NCBI RefSeq assembly: GCF_000152785.1
Contig: NZ_CH672414.1
Location: 2,917,350 to 2,981,349, forward strand
Direction of reading: 5' to 3'
Source of the DNA: Yoonia vestfoldensis SKA53
Lineage (GTDB): Bacteria; Pseudomonadota; Alphaproteobacteria; Rhodobacterales; Rhodobacteraceae
DNA length: 64,000 nt
In this document: piece after piece, positions 7,915 to 17,730 of the stretch
How positions within the stretch are numbered: position 1 is the first letter of the stretch
How the letters are laid out: each line of letters starts with the position of its first letter
Translations under genes and position numbers: made by a program
Notes under the pieces: model-generated
Told to the model about the DNA's origin: nothing
Databases searched by the model: none
The model's input: the letters and a program-made list of their open reading frames with translations, nothing else

Positions 7915-10728
7915 TCACGATATGGCCCGTTGTGCGCCTTGCGCGATGGCCTCGCGCAATTTGCGTTCAAGGCTTTGGCGCTTGGCCTCCGAATAATATT
8001 TCAGCCCGACCATGTCCTTGACGTAGAACGTATCGACCACCTGTTCGCCATAGGTCGCGATCACGGCAGAGGCGATATAGACATGCGCATTGGCCAAGGT
8101 GCGCGTCAGATCATACAAAAGGCCGGGGCGGTCGCGGGTGTCCACCTCGATGATCGTATAGATTTCGGACCCGTCATTATCAAAGGTGATCTTTGTATCG
8201 ACGCGGAAGGCGCGTTCGCGTTTCTTGATCTTGTCCTTGTCTTTGAGCGCCTCGCGCGCGACCACCTCGCCGCGCAGGGTGCGCACGATCATCTGGCGCA
8301 GGCGTTGCAGGCGGCTTTCCTCGTAAGGATTGCCGTCGCCGTCCTGCACCCAGAACACCGCAGTGGCATAGCCGTCCTTGGACGTATAGGTGCGCGCATC
8401 CACGATATTGGCCCCCACCAGCGCCAGCGCGCCGGTCATCCGGCTGAACAGGCCCGGGTGGTCCACCATGGCAAAACAGGCGCGGGTCGCGTCGCGGTCG
8501 GCATCCAGCATCAGGTCGATGCAGACCTGATCATCGTCGATGTCGCGCAACAGATTGGCAAAGATCACCTGCGCGGCATTGGGCAGGCCCTGCCAATAGG
8601 GGCCGTAATGGCGCCCAACCTCGGTTTTCAGCGCCTTGGCGTCCCAATCCGACAGCGCAGCGCGCAGGGCGCGTTTTGCCTCGGCCTCGCGGCTTTCGCG
8701 GTTGAGATCCTCCAGCCCGGTTTCCAGCGCGGCGCGCGTGGCCTTGTAAAGGTTGCGGATCAGCACCGCTTTCCAATTGTTCCATGTGCCGGGGCCAACG
8801 CCGCGGATGTCGCAGACCGTCAGCACGCTCAAAAGGTCCAGCCGTTCCACCGATTTGACCGCATTGGCAAAGCCGCGCACGGTGCGCGGTTCGGCAATGT
8901 CGCGTTTCTGGGCAACATCCGACATCAGCAGGTGATAGCGGATCAGCCATTCGACAGTGTCGCTTTCTTTCTTGCTCAGCCCCAGACGCGGGCAAAGTTT
9001 GCGCGCGATCTGTGCGCCAAGGATGGCGTGATCTTCGGGGCGGCCCTTGCCGATATCATGCAGCAGCAGCGCCACATACAGCACCTTGCGGCTGATCCCG
9101 TGCTTGAGAATGCCCGACACCACCGGCAATTCCTCGATCAATTCACCGCGTTCGATCTGGGCAAGGTTGCTGATGCATTGGATCGTGTGTTCATCGACGG
9201 TGTAATGGTGATACATGTTGAATTGCATCATCGCCACGATCGGCGCGAATTCGGGGATGAAGGCCCCCAGCATCCCCAGTTCGTTCATCCGCCGCAGGCC
9301 CCGTTCGGGGTTGCCGTGCTTGAGCAGGATATCAAGGAAAATCCGGCTCGCCTCGCGGTCTTGACGCATGGCGTCATCGACCAGATGCAGATGCGATGCG
9401 ATCAGGCGCATGGCGTCGGGATGCAGCAGGGTGCCAGTGCGCAGGGCTTCTTCAAAGATGCGCAGCATGTTCAGCTTGTCGGCAAAGAACGCAGGTTCGT
9501 CAGCGATGGTCAGCCGGTTCTGTTTGATCGCATAGGGCGGTTTGGCCGCCTTGCGGCGGGTCAGAAACCGCACCAGCATTGGTTCGGGCTTGGTATGGGT
9601 CGCCTCGAGCGCGGTCAGGAAAATGCGGGTCAATTCGCCGACGCGCGTGGCCTCGCGGAAATAGGCCTGCATGAAATGTTCGACCGCCCGCCTGCCGCCG
9701 TGATCGGTATAGCCCATGGCGGATGCCACCTCGACCTGCATGTCAAAGGTCAGCTGGTCCACCGCGCGGCCCGCGATCAGGTGCAGATGGCAGCGCACGG
9801 CCCACAGAAAATCCTCGGCCTTCACGAAGGCTTCGAATTCGTCTTGGGTAAAGACCCGCAGACCCACAAGCTCGGCTGCATGTTTGACGCCATTGACGTA
9901 TTTGCTCATCCAGAACATGGATTGCAGGTCGCGCAGCCCGCCCTTGCCCTCTTTCACATTGGGTTCGACCATATAGCGCTGGCCACCCTGTTTACGGTGC
10001 CGTTCGGCGCGTTCGGCCAGTTTCGCTTCGATGAAATCGCTGGCGGTATTGCGGAAAAGATCCTGCCACAGCCGCTGACCCAGCGATTGCGCCAGCGCCG
10101 CATCGCCCGCCAGATAGCGGTATTCGACCAAGGCGGTGCGGATCGTGTAATCCTCGCGCGCAAGACGCAGGCAATCCTTGATGGTCCGGCTGGCGTGACC
10201 GATTTTCAGTTTCAGGTCCCACAGCATGTACAGCATGGATTCGATCACGCTTTCGGCCCAGGGGGTGATCTTGTAGGGGGTCAGAAACAGCAGATCGACA
10301 TCCGAATAAGGGGCCATTTCGCCGCGCCCGTAACCGCCGACAGCGATCAGCGCCAGCTTTTCCGCCTCGGTCGGGTTCGGGGCCGGATGCAGGCGTTGGG
10401 TCGCCACATCCAGCACGATGGTCACGATCTGGTCGGTCAGCCAGCAATAGGCGCGCGTCGTCGGGCGCGATGCAAAAGGCTGCATCGCAAAGGCCGTGCT
10501 GATCTCGGCAAGGCCCGCCTGACGGGCCTCGGTCAGGATGCGCACCGCGATGGCGCGCACCTCCTTTTCCGATGCGACACCGGCGGTTTCGGCGGCGATC
10601 CGTGCGGATACGGCGGCCGTGTCAAAAATGACAGCGGCCGGACAGATCAACCCGTCCGGTGCTTCGACATGGCGGGTGCGGACGGGTTCAGAACCCGGCT
10701 GTGCCAAAGTTTCTAGGGGCTTGTTCAA
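7915..10728 (-). CDS. glnD: Bifunctional PII uridylyltransferase / uridylyl-removing enzyme
   Basis: 937 aa nitrogen sensor that uridylylates and deuridylylates PII proteins. A nucleotidyltransferase motif GGYGRGEMAPYSDVDLL is at 131-147, the HD hydrolase pair H557-D558 lies in LLLHDIGKG, and two ACT domains occupy roughly residues 740-937 (including DRPGLLYDLTRTLANAHVYI). The start is uncertain: an in-frame stop just upstream leaves TTG at 10728 as the first option, which overlaps the lppC coding end by 41 bases; a TTG at 10707 is another possibility. Its presence fits PII-based nitrogen control, relevant to the urease operon further along. Confidence 0.95.
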   Translation of the reverse strand: MNKPLETLAQPGSEPVRTRHVEAPDGLICPAAVIFDTAAVSARIAAETAGVASEKEVRAIAVRILTEARQAGLAEISTAFAMQPFASRPTTRAYCWLTDQIVTIVLDVATQRLHPAPNPTEAEKLALIAVGGYGRGEMAPYSDVDLLFLTPYKITPWAESVIESMLYMLWDLKLKIGHASRTIKDCLRLAREDYTIRTALVEYRYLAGDAALAQSLGQRLWQDLFRNTASDFIEAKLAERAERHRKQGGQRYMVEPNVKEGKGGLRDLQSMFWMSKYVNGVKHAAELVGLRVFTQDEFEAFVKAEDFLWAVRCHLHLIAGRAVDQLTFDMQVEVASAMGYTDHGGRRAVEHFMQAYFREATRVGELTRIFLTALEATHTKPEPMLVRFLTRRKAAKPPYAIKQNRLTIADEPAFFADKLNMLRIFEEALRTGTLLHPDAMRLIASHLHLVDDAMRQDREASRIFLDILLKHGNPERGLRRMNELGMLGAFIPEFAPIVAMMQFNMYHHYTVDEHTIQCISNLAQIERGELIEELPVVSGILKHGISRKVLYVALLLHDIGKGRPEDHAILGAQIARKLCPRLGLSKKESDTVEWLIRYHLLMSDVAQKRDIAEPRTVRGFANAVKSVERLDLLSVLTVCDIRGVGPGTWNNWKAVLIRNLYKATRAALETGLEDLNRESREAEAKRALRAALSDWDAKALKTEVGRHYGPYWQGLPNAAQVIFANLLRDIDDDQVCIDLMLDADRDATRACFAMVDHPGLFSRMTGALALVGANIVDARTYTSKDGYATAVFWVQDGDGNPYEESRLQRLRQMIVRTLRGEVVAREALKDKDKIKKRERAFRVDTKITFDNDGSEIYTIIEVDTRDRPGLLYDLTRTLANAHVYIASAVIATYGEQVVDTFYVKDMVGLKYYSEAKRQSLERKLREAIAQGAQRAIS

Positions 10729-11866
10729 GGATCATGACCTGATTTTGTTGGATGGTGGCAACGGCCAACCCGCGTTCGTTTTGCCCGTTGGGCAGCAGAC
10801 GGAAAACCCCTGATGTGCCGCGAAAGCCCTCTGGCGTGGTCAGCGCATTGTGTGTCAGCGCGCCGTCACCCGTGGCGATCAACGCCCCCACAGCGGCGAT
10901 CCCGTCATAGGCCAGCCCCGCCAGCGGATGTGGCTGCGATCCATAGGTCGCGGCATAGCGGTCCTGAAACAGGGTCGCGGGGCCGTGGTCGGGCATGGCG
11001 AACAGACCGCCCTGCACACCGGGCAGCGCCAAAAGCTGCGGCACGGCATCCCAGCGGGTCAGCCCGATCAGGCGGGTCTGGGTGGGGTCAAGCCCGGCCT
11101 CTGGTAGGCCGGTGGCGATGATCGGCAGATCGGCATTGGCCCCCGCAGTGGTAAAGATCGCCTGCGCGCCGGTCGCCTGCGCCGTGTCGACCAGCTGGCG
11201 CGTCGCGGAAAAGATGCCGGCCTGCGACAGCGGATAGGCTTCGGCCGCGACCAGCAGCGATCCGTTCTGACGCACGGCGCTGGCGATGGCATCGCGGCCC
11301 ATCTCGCCGCCGATGTCCTGGCCATGCGCGATCATGAACCGGTCCACGCCTTGCCCGCTTGCATATTGGACCAGCCTGCGCGCGGTATCGTCAAAAGTCT
11401 GCCCCAGGATAAAGACATTGCCACCCGCGATGCTGGTGTTGTTGGAAAAGGCCAGCACGTTGACATTGCTGTTGGCCACGGCAACGCCCACGGCATTGGC
11501 GGCCTCGCCGAACAATGGCCCAAGGATGATCTGGGCACCGTCATCCACCGCCATCCGCGCGACAACAGCCGCCTGCGTGGCATCGGACGCCGTGTTATAG
11601 ACCCGCAAATCGATCATCGGCCCGTTCAGATCGGCAATTGCCATGCGCGCCGCGTTTTCAAAGTTCTGCGCAAGGAAAGCATTGCTCCCCTCGCCCGATC
11701 CGCCGGGCACCAGCAGCGCGACCTGCACAGCGCGCATGGAACTGACCATCGGTCCAAGATTGGTACCGGTCTGCAACGGCGCATCACAGGCCGCCAGCCA
11801 TGCCAGAGACAAAAAGGCAAAAAGACGTGTGACCGGCTTGCAGCCCTGACGAAAAGCGGCGAACAT
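10688..11866 (-). CDS. Penicillin-binding protein activator, LppC/LpoA-like lipoprotein
   Basis: 392 aa. A lipoprotein signal ends in LAWLAAC. The mature part has a periplasmic-binding-protein-like fold (VQVALLVPGGSGEGSNAFLAQNFENAARMA, IILGPLFGEAANAVG), as in LpoA/LppC proteins that stimulate peptidoglycan synthases. The start at 11866 has AAGGA about 9 bases upstream. It is divergent from rsmI-yraN, the classic neighbours of yraM/lpoA, which strongly supports the call. Its 3' end overlaps the glnD start. Confidence 0.88.
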   Translation of the reverse strand: MFAAFRQGCKPVTRLFAFLSLAWLAACDAPLQTGTNLGPMVSSMRAVQVALLVPGGSGEGSNAFLAQNFENAARMAIADLNGPMIDLRVYNTASDATQAAVVARMAVDDGAQIILGPLFGEAANAVGVAVANSNVNVLAFSNNTSIAGGNVFILGQTFDDTARRLVQYASGQGVDRFMIAHGQDIGGEMGRDAIASAVRQNGSLLVAAEAYPLSQAGIFSATRQLVDTAQATGAQAIFTTAGANADLPIIATGLPEAGLDPTQTRLIGLTRWDAVPQLLALPGVQGGLFAMPDHGPATLFQDRYAATYGSQPHPLAGLAYDGIAAVGALIATGDGALTHNALTTPEGFRGTSGVFRLLPNGQNERGLAVATIQQNQVMILEQAPRNFGTAGF

Positions 11867-11972
11867 GGTGTTATTCCTTCTGATTGTTGGACAAGCTGGC
11901 AGGTCCACTAGACCGCGCGTTCCGTGCGGTGTTCGTAACACATCATAAAGCAGGGGCGACAAGGGTCCAGCC

Positions 11973-12833
11973 ATGAATCATCTGACCAAGCCACTCTCTG
12001 CCGGTCTTTATTTCGTCGCGACCCCGATCGGGTCGGCGCGCGATATCACGCTGCGCGCGCTGGATGTCCTGGCCTCTGCCGATCTGATCGCCGCCGAGGA
12101 TACCCGCACCGCACGCAAGTTGATGGAAATCCACGGTGTGCCGCTGAACGGGCGCAAGGTTGTGGCCTTTCATGACCATAGCGGCGAAGGCGCGGTTGAC
12201 CGGTTGGTCGCGGATATGGCTGCAGGCAAATCCGTGGCCTATGTCTCCGAAGCTGGTACGCCGCTGGTCGCCGATCCGGGCTATGAGCTGGGGCGCGCCG
12301 CGATTGCGGCCGGGGTGCCGGTGACGACGGCGCCGGGTGCTTCGGCGGTGCTGGCGGCGCTGACGGTGTCGGGGCTGCCCACCGACAGGTTTGCCTTTAT
12401 CGGGTTCTTGCCCGCCGCGCGCCAGCAACGCGAAACCGACATCGCAGCACTGCGCGATGTGCCGTTTACGCTGGTATTTTATGAAAGCCCCAAACGCGTT
12501 GGGGAAATGTTAGCAAGTTTGCGCGATACATTGGGCGGTGAAAGGCAAGCGGTGGTGTGCCGCGAACTCACCAAACGATTCGAGGAAACCACACGCGGTA
12601 CGCTGGACGAGGTGGCAACGTATTATGCTGACCGCAACATTAAGGGCGAATTGGTCGTGCTGGTGGGGCGGGCCGGGGCCACGGATGTGGCTGATGGCGA
12701 TGTGACCGAAGCATTGAAAGAAGCGATGAAAACCATGCGTGTGAAAGATGCGGCCACTGTTGTTGCCGGTGCGCTGGGCTTGCCGCGGCGGCAGGTTTAC
12801 CAGATCGCCTTGGGGCTGGGGGACGGGGCATGA
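11973..12833 (+). CDS. rsmI: 16S rRNA (cytidine1402-2'-O)-methyltransferase
   Basis: 286 aa tetrapyrrole-methylase-fold enzyme. FVATPIGSARDITLRALDVL and AAEDTRTARKLM in the N-terminal half and SEAGTPLVADPGYELGRAAI are RsmI signatures. It 2'-O-methylates C1402 of 16S rRNA. Its stop overlaps the yraN start by ATGA, and the gene is divergent from the lipoprotein gene at 11866. Confidence 0.96.
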   Translation: MNHLTKPLSAGLYFVATPIGSARDITLRALDVLASADLIAAEDTRTARKLMEIHGVPLNGRKVVAFHDHSGEGAVDRLVADMAAGKSVAYVSEAGTPLVADPGYELGRAAIAAGVPVTTAPGASAVLAALTVSGLPTDRFAFIGFLPAARQQRETDIAALRDVPFTLVFYESPKRVGEMLASLRDTLGGERQAVVCRELTKRFEETTRGTLDEVATYYADRNIKGELVVLVGRAGATDVADGDVTEALKEAMKTMRVKDAATVVAGALGLPRRQVYQIALGLGDGA

Positions 12834-13186
12834 CAGGTCTGGTCAGCTATCACGCCGGTCTTGCCGCCGAAGATATCGTCGCGCGCAATTATGCCGCACG
12901 CGCCCATCAGGTCGCGGCCCGGCGCTGGCGCGGCAAATCCGGTGAAATCGATCTGGTCCTGCGCGATGGGGAAACGGTGGTTTTCGTCGAGGTCAAGAAA
13001 AGCGCCAGTTTCGCCCAGGCAGCACAACGCCTTGGACGGCGGCAGATGGACCGGCTTTGCACAAGTGCGGCGGAATTTCTGGCGGGTGAACCACGGGGCC
13101 AATTGACCGATATGCGCTTTGATCTTGCGCTGGTTGACCGGCTTGGTGCTGTCAATGTGATCGAAAACGCCTTTATGGAGGCGTGA
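12830..13186 (+). CDS. YraN/UPF0102 family nuclease-like protein
   Basis: 118 aa. The order [26 protein letters not shown] shows the D-x(n)-ExK pattern of the PD-(D/E)XK nuclease-like fold that characterises UPF0102. The biochemical role of the family is poorly known. It is translationally coupled to rsmI by a 4-base overlap, a conserved arrangement. Confidence 0.88.
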   Translation: MTGLVSYHAGLAAEDIVARNYAARAHQVAARRWRGKSGEIDLVLRDGETVVFVEVKKSASFAQAAQRLGRRQMDRLCTSAAEFLAGEPRGQLTDMRFDLALVDRLGAVNVIENAFMEA

Positions 13187-13253
13187 ACACGCCATTGCGC
13201 CGGACGGCGCGCTGCGGCATGTAGCGGTATCATTCGCTAACAAAGGTGGCACC

Positions 13254-14207
13254 ATGGCGTTGAAAGTCGCGTTCCAGATGGACCCGATCGGGCCGATCAA
13301 CATCGATGCCGACAGCACCTTCCGCATTGCGGAAGAGGCGCAGGCCCGTGGACATGAGCTGTTCTATTACACGCCGGACATGCTGGCCTATGACCGTGGG
13401 CGCGTGACCGCCCGTGGCTGGCCGTTGCAGGTGCAGCGCGTCAAAGGCGATCATTTCCGCCTTGGTGCGCCTGCCGAACTGGACCTGCGGGCCATGGATG
13501 TTGTCTGGCTGCGGCAGGACCCGCCCTTTGATATGGGGTATATCACGACGACGCATATTCTGGACATGATCCACCCTGCCACGCTGGTGGTGAATGACCC
13601 GTTCTGGGTACGCAATTCCCCTGAAAAGCTGTTGGTGCTGAACTTTCCTGACCTGACACCGCCCACGATGATCGCGCGTGATCTGCAGACCTTGCGTGCC
13701 TTCCGCGAGGAATACGGCGATGTGATCCTGAAACCGCTCTATGGCAACGGCGGGGCCGGTGTGTTCAAGCTGTCAGCGGGTGACGCGAACCTTGCGTCGC
13801 TGCATGAATTGTTCGCAGGCATCAACCGCGAACCGCTGATCATGCAGCAATTCCTGCCTGCCGTGTCCAAGGGCGACAAGCGCATCATCCTTGTCGATGG
13901 CGACCCCGCCGGCGCGATCAACCGTGTGCCTGCCGCGGGCGAAACCCGGTCCAACATGCATGTGGGCGGGCGGCCTGAAAAGGTTGCGTTGACCGACCGT
14001 GATCGCGAAATCTGCGCCCGGATCGGGCCGGTTTTGCGCGAAAAGGGGCAGGTGTTCGTCGGCATCGACGTGATCGGCGACTGGCTGACCGAAATCAACG
14101 TGACCTCGCCCACCGGCATTCAGGAACTGGAACGGTTCGACGGCGTCAATATTGCCGAAAAGATCTGGCAGGCCATCGAAAGCCGGCGCGCGCGCGATGT
14201 GGCGTAA
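13254..14207 (+). CDS. gshB: Glutathione synthase
   Basis: 317 aa ATP-grasp enzyme that joins gamma-glutamylcysteine and glycine. N-terminal [30 protein letters not shown] and the ATP-binding segment [15 protein letters not shown] are typical, as is the C-terminal [31 protein letters not shown] lies upstream of the ATG. It is 67 bases after yraN and may be cotranscribed with rsmI-yraN. A glutathione transferase-like gene lies nearby at 15802. Confidence 0.97.
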   Translation: MALKVAFQMDPIGPINIDADSTFRIAEEAQARGHELFYYTPDMLAYDRGRVTARGWPLQVQRVKGDHFRLGAPAELDLRAMDVVWLRQDPPFDMGYITTTHILDMIHPATLVVNDPFWVRNSPEKLLVLNFPDLTPPTMIARDLQTLRAFREEYGDVILKPLYGNGGAGVFKLSAGDANLASLHELFAGINREPLIMQQFLPAVSKGDKRIILVDGDPAGAINRVPAAGETRSNMHVGGRPEKVALTDRDREICARIGPVLREKGQVFVGIDVIGDWLTEINVTSPTGIQELERFDGVNIAEKIWQAIESRRARDVA

Positions 14208-14245
14208 TCACCGTGTGTAGTGCCGGAGGCCAACGGAACCCGAAA

Positions 14246-15760
14246 CTACACCTCTTTCGCCATGGCCAGCCGATAGCCCACTGCCTCGGCCACATGGTGG
14301 CGTGCGACAGCATCTGACCCGTCCAGATCGGCGATGGTGCGTGCCACCCGCAAGATCCGGTGATAGCCGCGCGCCGACAGGCCGAATTTCTCGGCGACGC
14401 GCAGCAAGAGCGCGCGCCCTTCGGCGTCGGGCGTGGCGATCTGTTCGAGCAGATGGCCCTCGGCATCGGCATTCACCCGCGCCTGCGGATGACCTGCGAA
14501 CCGCGCCGTTTGCCGTGCGCGGGCCGCCGCGATGCGGGCCGCGATCACGGCGGACCTTTCGCCCGATTGGGGCAGATCAAGATCCTGAAACGCGACCGGC
14601 GGCACCTCGATGCGCAGATCGAAACGGTCCATCAGCGGGCCGGATATGCGGCCCATATAATCTTCGCCACAGACCGGCGCGCGGGTGCAGGCGCGGGCGG
14701 GGTCGGCCAGATAGCCGCATTTGCAGGGGTTGGCGGCGGCGACCAGCATGAACCGGCAGGGATAGCGCACATGCGCATTGGCGCGCGCGACCACGACTTC
14801 GCCGGTTTCGATCGGCTGGCGCAGTGTTTCCAGCACGGTGCGCGGGAATTCGGGGAATTCGTCCATGAACAGCACGCCGTTATGCGCCAGTGAAATCTCG
14901 CCCGGTTTCGCGCCGCGCCCGCCGCCGACGATGGCTGCCATCGACGCTGTGTGGTGCGGTTCGCGGAAGGGCCGTTCGCGGTTGATCCCGCCATCATCCA
15001 GCAGCCCCGCCAGCGAATGGATCATCGAGGTTTCCAGCGCCTCTGCAGGCGACAGGGACGGCAGGATGCCTGCGATCCGCGCGGCCAACATGGATTTGCC
15101 CGACCCCGGCGCGCCGACCAACAACAGGTGATGCCGCCCCGCAGCGGCGATTTCCAGCGCGCGTTTGGCGCGTTCCTGGCCCTTTACGTCTGCGAAATCA
15201 CGGCTTTGCTTGGCGGTCTGCGCCTCGCCCGGTACGGATGGCGCGATCACGCTTTGCCCGGTGAAATGCCGCACCATCGCGGCAAGACTGCGGGGCGCGA
15301 TCACATTTGCTGCCCCGACCCAGGCCGCCTCTGCCCCGCAGGCAGCCGGACATAGCAGCATCCGCCCTTCGCTGGCTGCCGTCATCGCGGCAGGCAGCGC
15401 ACCCACGACCGGCACCAGCGTGCCATCCAGCGATAATTCCCCAAGCGCCACGGTCTGCACCGCATCGTCGCGCGGGATGATATCCAGCGCCGCCAGCAGC
15501 GCCAGCGCGATAGGCAAGTCGAAATGCGACCCTTCCTTGGGCAGATCGGCAGGTGACAGGTTGACAGTGATCCGTTTCGACGGCAGCGCGATGGCCATCG
15601 CCGTCAGCGCCGCGCGCACCCTTTCGCGTGCTTCGGACACGGCCTTGTCCGGCAAACCGACAATCGAAAAGGCAGGCACGCCGGGGGTGACGGCGCATTG
15701 CACCTCGACCAGACGGGCCTCGATCCCTTCAAAGGCCACTGTATAGGCGATGGCGACCAT
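14246..15760 (-). CDS. comM: YifB/ComM-family Mg-chelatase-like AAA ATPase
   Basis: 504 aa. It has an N-terminal Lon-protease-like domain (GLPDKAVSEARERVRAAL), a central AAA+ module with Walker A GAPGSGKS at 216-223 and Walker B GVLFMDEFPEF, and a C-terminal Mg-chelatase domain. ComM of naturally transformable bacteria is a helicase that promotes branch migration during DNA integration; many non-competent species also carry it. The start has a GGGAG ribosome site. Its 3' end faces gshB. Confidence 0.93.
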   Translation of the reverse strand: MVAIAYTVAFEGIEARLVEVQCAVTPGVPAFSIVGLPDKAVSEARERVRAALTAMAIALPSKRITVNLSPADLPKEGSHFDLPIALALLAALDIIPRDDAVQTVALGELSLDGTLVPVVGALPAAMTAASEGRMLLCPAACGAEAAWVGAANVIAPRSLAAMVRHFTGQSVIAPSVPGEAQTAKQSRDFADVKGQERAKRALEIAAAGRHHLLLVGAPGSGKSMLAARIAGILPSLSPAEALETSMIHSLAGLLDDGGINRERPFREPHHTASMAAIVGGGRGAKPGEISLAHNGVLFMDEFPEFPRTVLETLRQPIETGEVVVARANAHVRYPCRFMLVAAANPCKCGYLADPARACTRAPVCGEDYMGRISGPLMDRFDLRIEVPPVAFQDLDLPQSGERSAVIAARIAAARARQTARFAGHPQARVNADAEGHLLEQIATPDAEGRALLLRVAEKFGLSARGYHRILRVARTIADLDGSDAVARHHVAEAVGYRLAMAKEV

Positions 15761-15801
15761 GCGCTGCTCCCGCTTTTGGTTAACGGGTAGCGTGTGGCGG
15801 T

Positions 15802-16491
15802 TTACGAATGGTTAACGGGCCAGTCGCGGCAAGGCAGGTCCATTGGATAGGGCCAAGGATCATGGATTTCGGTCATCGCATCCTTGCGCCAATCGACAAA
15901 GGCCGGATCGCGCAGATGGGCATCGACATAGGTCTGTGCCGCAGCACTGACCGGCAGGCCATAGGTGGTGATCCGCATCGCCACAGGGGCATAGAAGACA
16001 TCCGCAAGTGAATAATCCCCGAACAGCCACGGGCTGTCCGTGCCGTGCCGCGCGCGGGCCAACGCCCACAGCTCCTCGATCCGCGCCAGATCGGCCAGCA
16101 CGGCGTCGGATGGGGTGAACCCGTCCCAGACATGGGCAATCATATTCGGGCATTGCCCACGCAAGGCACCAAAACCGCTGTGCATTTCGGCGCAGATCGA
16201 CCGCGCCAGCGCGCGTGCCGCCGGATCGTGCGGATAAAGCGCCATATCGGGATGGCGTTCCACCAATGTCTCGGCCATGGCAAGGCTGTCGGTCAAAACA
16301 AAGCCTTCGGGTGTCGTCATCGCGGGCACGGTGCGTGCAGGCGCAATATGGGCCAGTTCCGCCGCCATGGTCCCGGCATAAAGCCCGACCATGCGGGTCT
16401 GATAGGGCAGGCCGAATTTTTCCAGCATCAGCCAGCCGCGCAAGGACCAGCTGCTGAATGTCCGGTCACCGATGTAAATTGTATATGTCAT
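15802..16491 (-). CDS. Glutathione S-transferase family protein
   Basis: 229 aa. The N-terminal thioredoxin-like domain (TIYIGDRTFSSWSLRGWLMLEKFG, then VPAMTTPEGFVLTDSLAMAETL) is followed by an all-helical C-terminal domain, as in soluble GSTs. SS near residues 12-13 could supply the catalytic serine. The start at 16491 precedes the first beta strand. The substrate is unknown; the nearest familiar group is the maleylacetoacetate isomerase/zeta-like GSTs, which is an inference. Confidence 0.85.
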   Translation of the reverse strand: MTYTIYIGDRTFSSWSLRGWLMLEKFGLPYQTRMVGLYAGTMAAELAHIAPARTVPAMTTPEGFVLTDSLAMAETLVERHPDMALYPHDPAARALARSICAEMHSGFGALRGQCPNMIAHVWDGFTPSDAVLADLARIEELWALARARHGTDSPWLFGDYSLADVFYAPVAMRITTYGLPVSAAAQTYVDAHLRDPAFVDWRKDAMTEIHDPWPYPMDLPCRDWPVNHS

Positions 16492-16549
16492 GCGCAATGA
16501 ATAGCCGCCAATACTGGCGCGGCAAAGCGACATTGCGTGATCCGCCCCA

Positions 16550-17128
16550 TCACGGCAAATGATTGACCGCGCCCAAGGTCCAGCCTGCGCCGTTGCGCGC
16601 CATCCGCGTCACCGACAGATTGTCGATCTGATGCCCCAGCGCCTGATAGGCCGTGCTGCCGGAGGCGCGCTGGATCTGGGTCATGATGACGCCCATATGC
16701 GCGACCAGCACGATATCGCGGCCTGCGAAACGCAGGGTCAGATCATCCACCGCGCGGGCGACACGGGCGCTGACGTCGTTCCAGCTTTCGCCATCCGGCG
16801 CGCGCAGATCGCCGGGCTGTTCCCAGAACCGGCGGCTCAGGTCAGGGTCACGCGCGGCGACGTCGCGCCAATCCATCCCGTCCCAGATGCCGAAATCCAT
16901 CTCGCGCAGGGCGGGCATATCGGGCAGGCGGTGGCGCGCCCCGCCAATGGCATCCGCCGTGGTTGATGCGCGCTGCAGGTCAGAAGCCACGATCACCGCA
17001 CCCGCGGGCAGATGGTCCGCCACGCGCCCGATCATTGCGGTATCGGACAGGTCGGCAGGCACATCGCGCCAGCCGACAAAGGATTTTTCATGCGTCGGTG
17101 CATGCCGCACCCACCAGAGCTGCGTCAT
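16550..17128 (-). CDS. Histidine phosphatase family protein, CobC-like
   Basis: 192 aa phosphoglycerate-mutase-like phosphatase. The catalytic RHAPTHEK is at the N-terminus and a second histidine is in LVAHMGVIMT. Overlap with cobU by 4 bases suggests a role as alpha-ribazole-phosphate phosphatase (CobC) in nucleotide-loop assembly of cobalamin. The family is broad, so that name rests on context. Confidence 0.82.
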   Translation of the reverse strand: MTQLWWVRHAPTHEKSFVGWRDVPADLSDTAMIGRVADHLPAGAVIVASDLQRASTTADAIGGARHRLPDMPALREMDFGIWDGMDWRDVAARDPDLSRRFWEQPGDLRAPDGESWNDVSARVARAVDDLTLRFAGRDIVLVAHMGVIMTQIQRASGSTAYQALGHQIDNLSVTRMARNGAGWTLGAVNHLP

Positions 17129-17640
17129 TTCAAAACCAGCGGCAGGCCCGCCATCACCACGACCACGCGGTCGGCCTGACCCGCGATTGCCTGATTAAGC
17201 GCGCCCTGCGCATTGCGGAACCGCCGTGCCAGCGCATTGTCGGGAACAATCCCCTGTCCGACCTCGTTTGACACGACAACCACAGGGGCCGCGCAATCCG
17301 CCATGGCCTGCACGAAAGCGGCGCAGGCGGCCGGCACGTCTTGGTCGGCCAGCATCACATTGGTCAGCCACAGCGTGGCGCAATCCACCAGTACCGCGCT
17401 GTCGGGTCTGTGCTGCGACAAGATGGCGCCGGGGTCCAGCGGTTCCTCAACCGTGGTCCAGCCGGTGCCGCGCAGATCGCGGTGGCGGGCGACTTTGGCC
17501 GCCATTTCATCGTCAAACACCTGTGCCGTGGCGATATACAGCTTTTCCAGACCGCTGTTGACGATCAACCCTTCAGCATAGCTGGATTTGCCAGAGGCCG
17601 CGCCGCCTAGGACAAGTGTGAGGTTTGGCAATGGTGACAT
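17125..17640 (-). CDS. cobU: Adenosylcobinamide kinase / guanylyltransferase
   Basis: 171 aa. P-loop LGGAASGKSSYAE at the N-terminus, an RD.RG.GW.TVEEPL segment and VVVVSNEVGQGIVP are CobU/CobP signatures. It phosphorylates adenosylcobinamide and transfers GMP to it in late cobalamin synthesis or salvage. Only this pair of cobalamin genes is in the window. It is divergent from rpoH, separated by 90 bases. Confidence 0.95.
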   Translation of the reverse strand: MSPLPNLTLVLGGAASGKSSYAEGLIVNSGLEKLYIATAQVFDDEMAAKVARHRDLRGTGWTTVEEPLDPGAILSQHRPDSAVLVDCATLWLTNVMLADQDVPAACAAFVQAMADCAAPVVVVSNEVGQGIVPDNALARRFRNAQGALNQAIAGQADRVVVVMAGLPLVLK

Positions 17641-17651
17641 GAATATTCAAG

Positions 17652-17680
17652 TGATCCGTTTTCAGAATGCTCTCGTAACA
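17652..17680 (+). promoter_or_regulatory. Candidate RpoE-type promoter of rpoH
   Basis: TGATCC at 17652-17657 and TAACA at 17676-17680 are separated by 18 bases, 50 bases before the rpoH start codon. From memory, the Rhodobacter sphaeroides RpoE consensus is TGATCC-N18-TAAGA, and its rpoHII gene is an RpoE target in the singlet-oxygen response. The match and position are good; function is inferred. Confidence 0.6.
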
Positions 17681-17730
17681 AGGACATAAAGAAAAGTTAA
17701 TCCATAGCTCGACAAACTGGGGGAAGAATA

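Noticed and set aside
7807..10716. 969-codon plus-strand open frame
   Set aside because: It is exactly antisense to glnD, has no recognisable domain and is His/Gln/Arg-rich, the usual mirror of a GC-rich gene.
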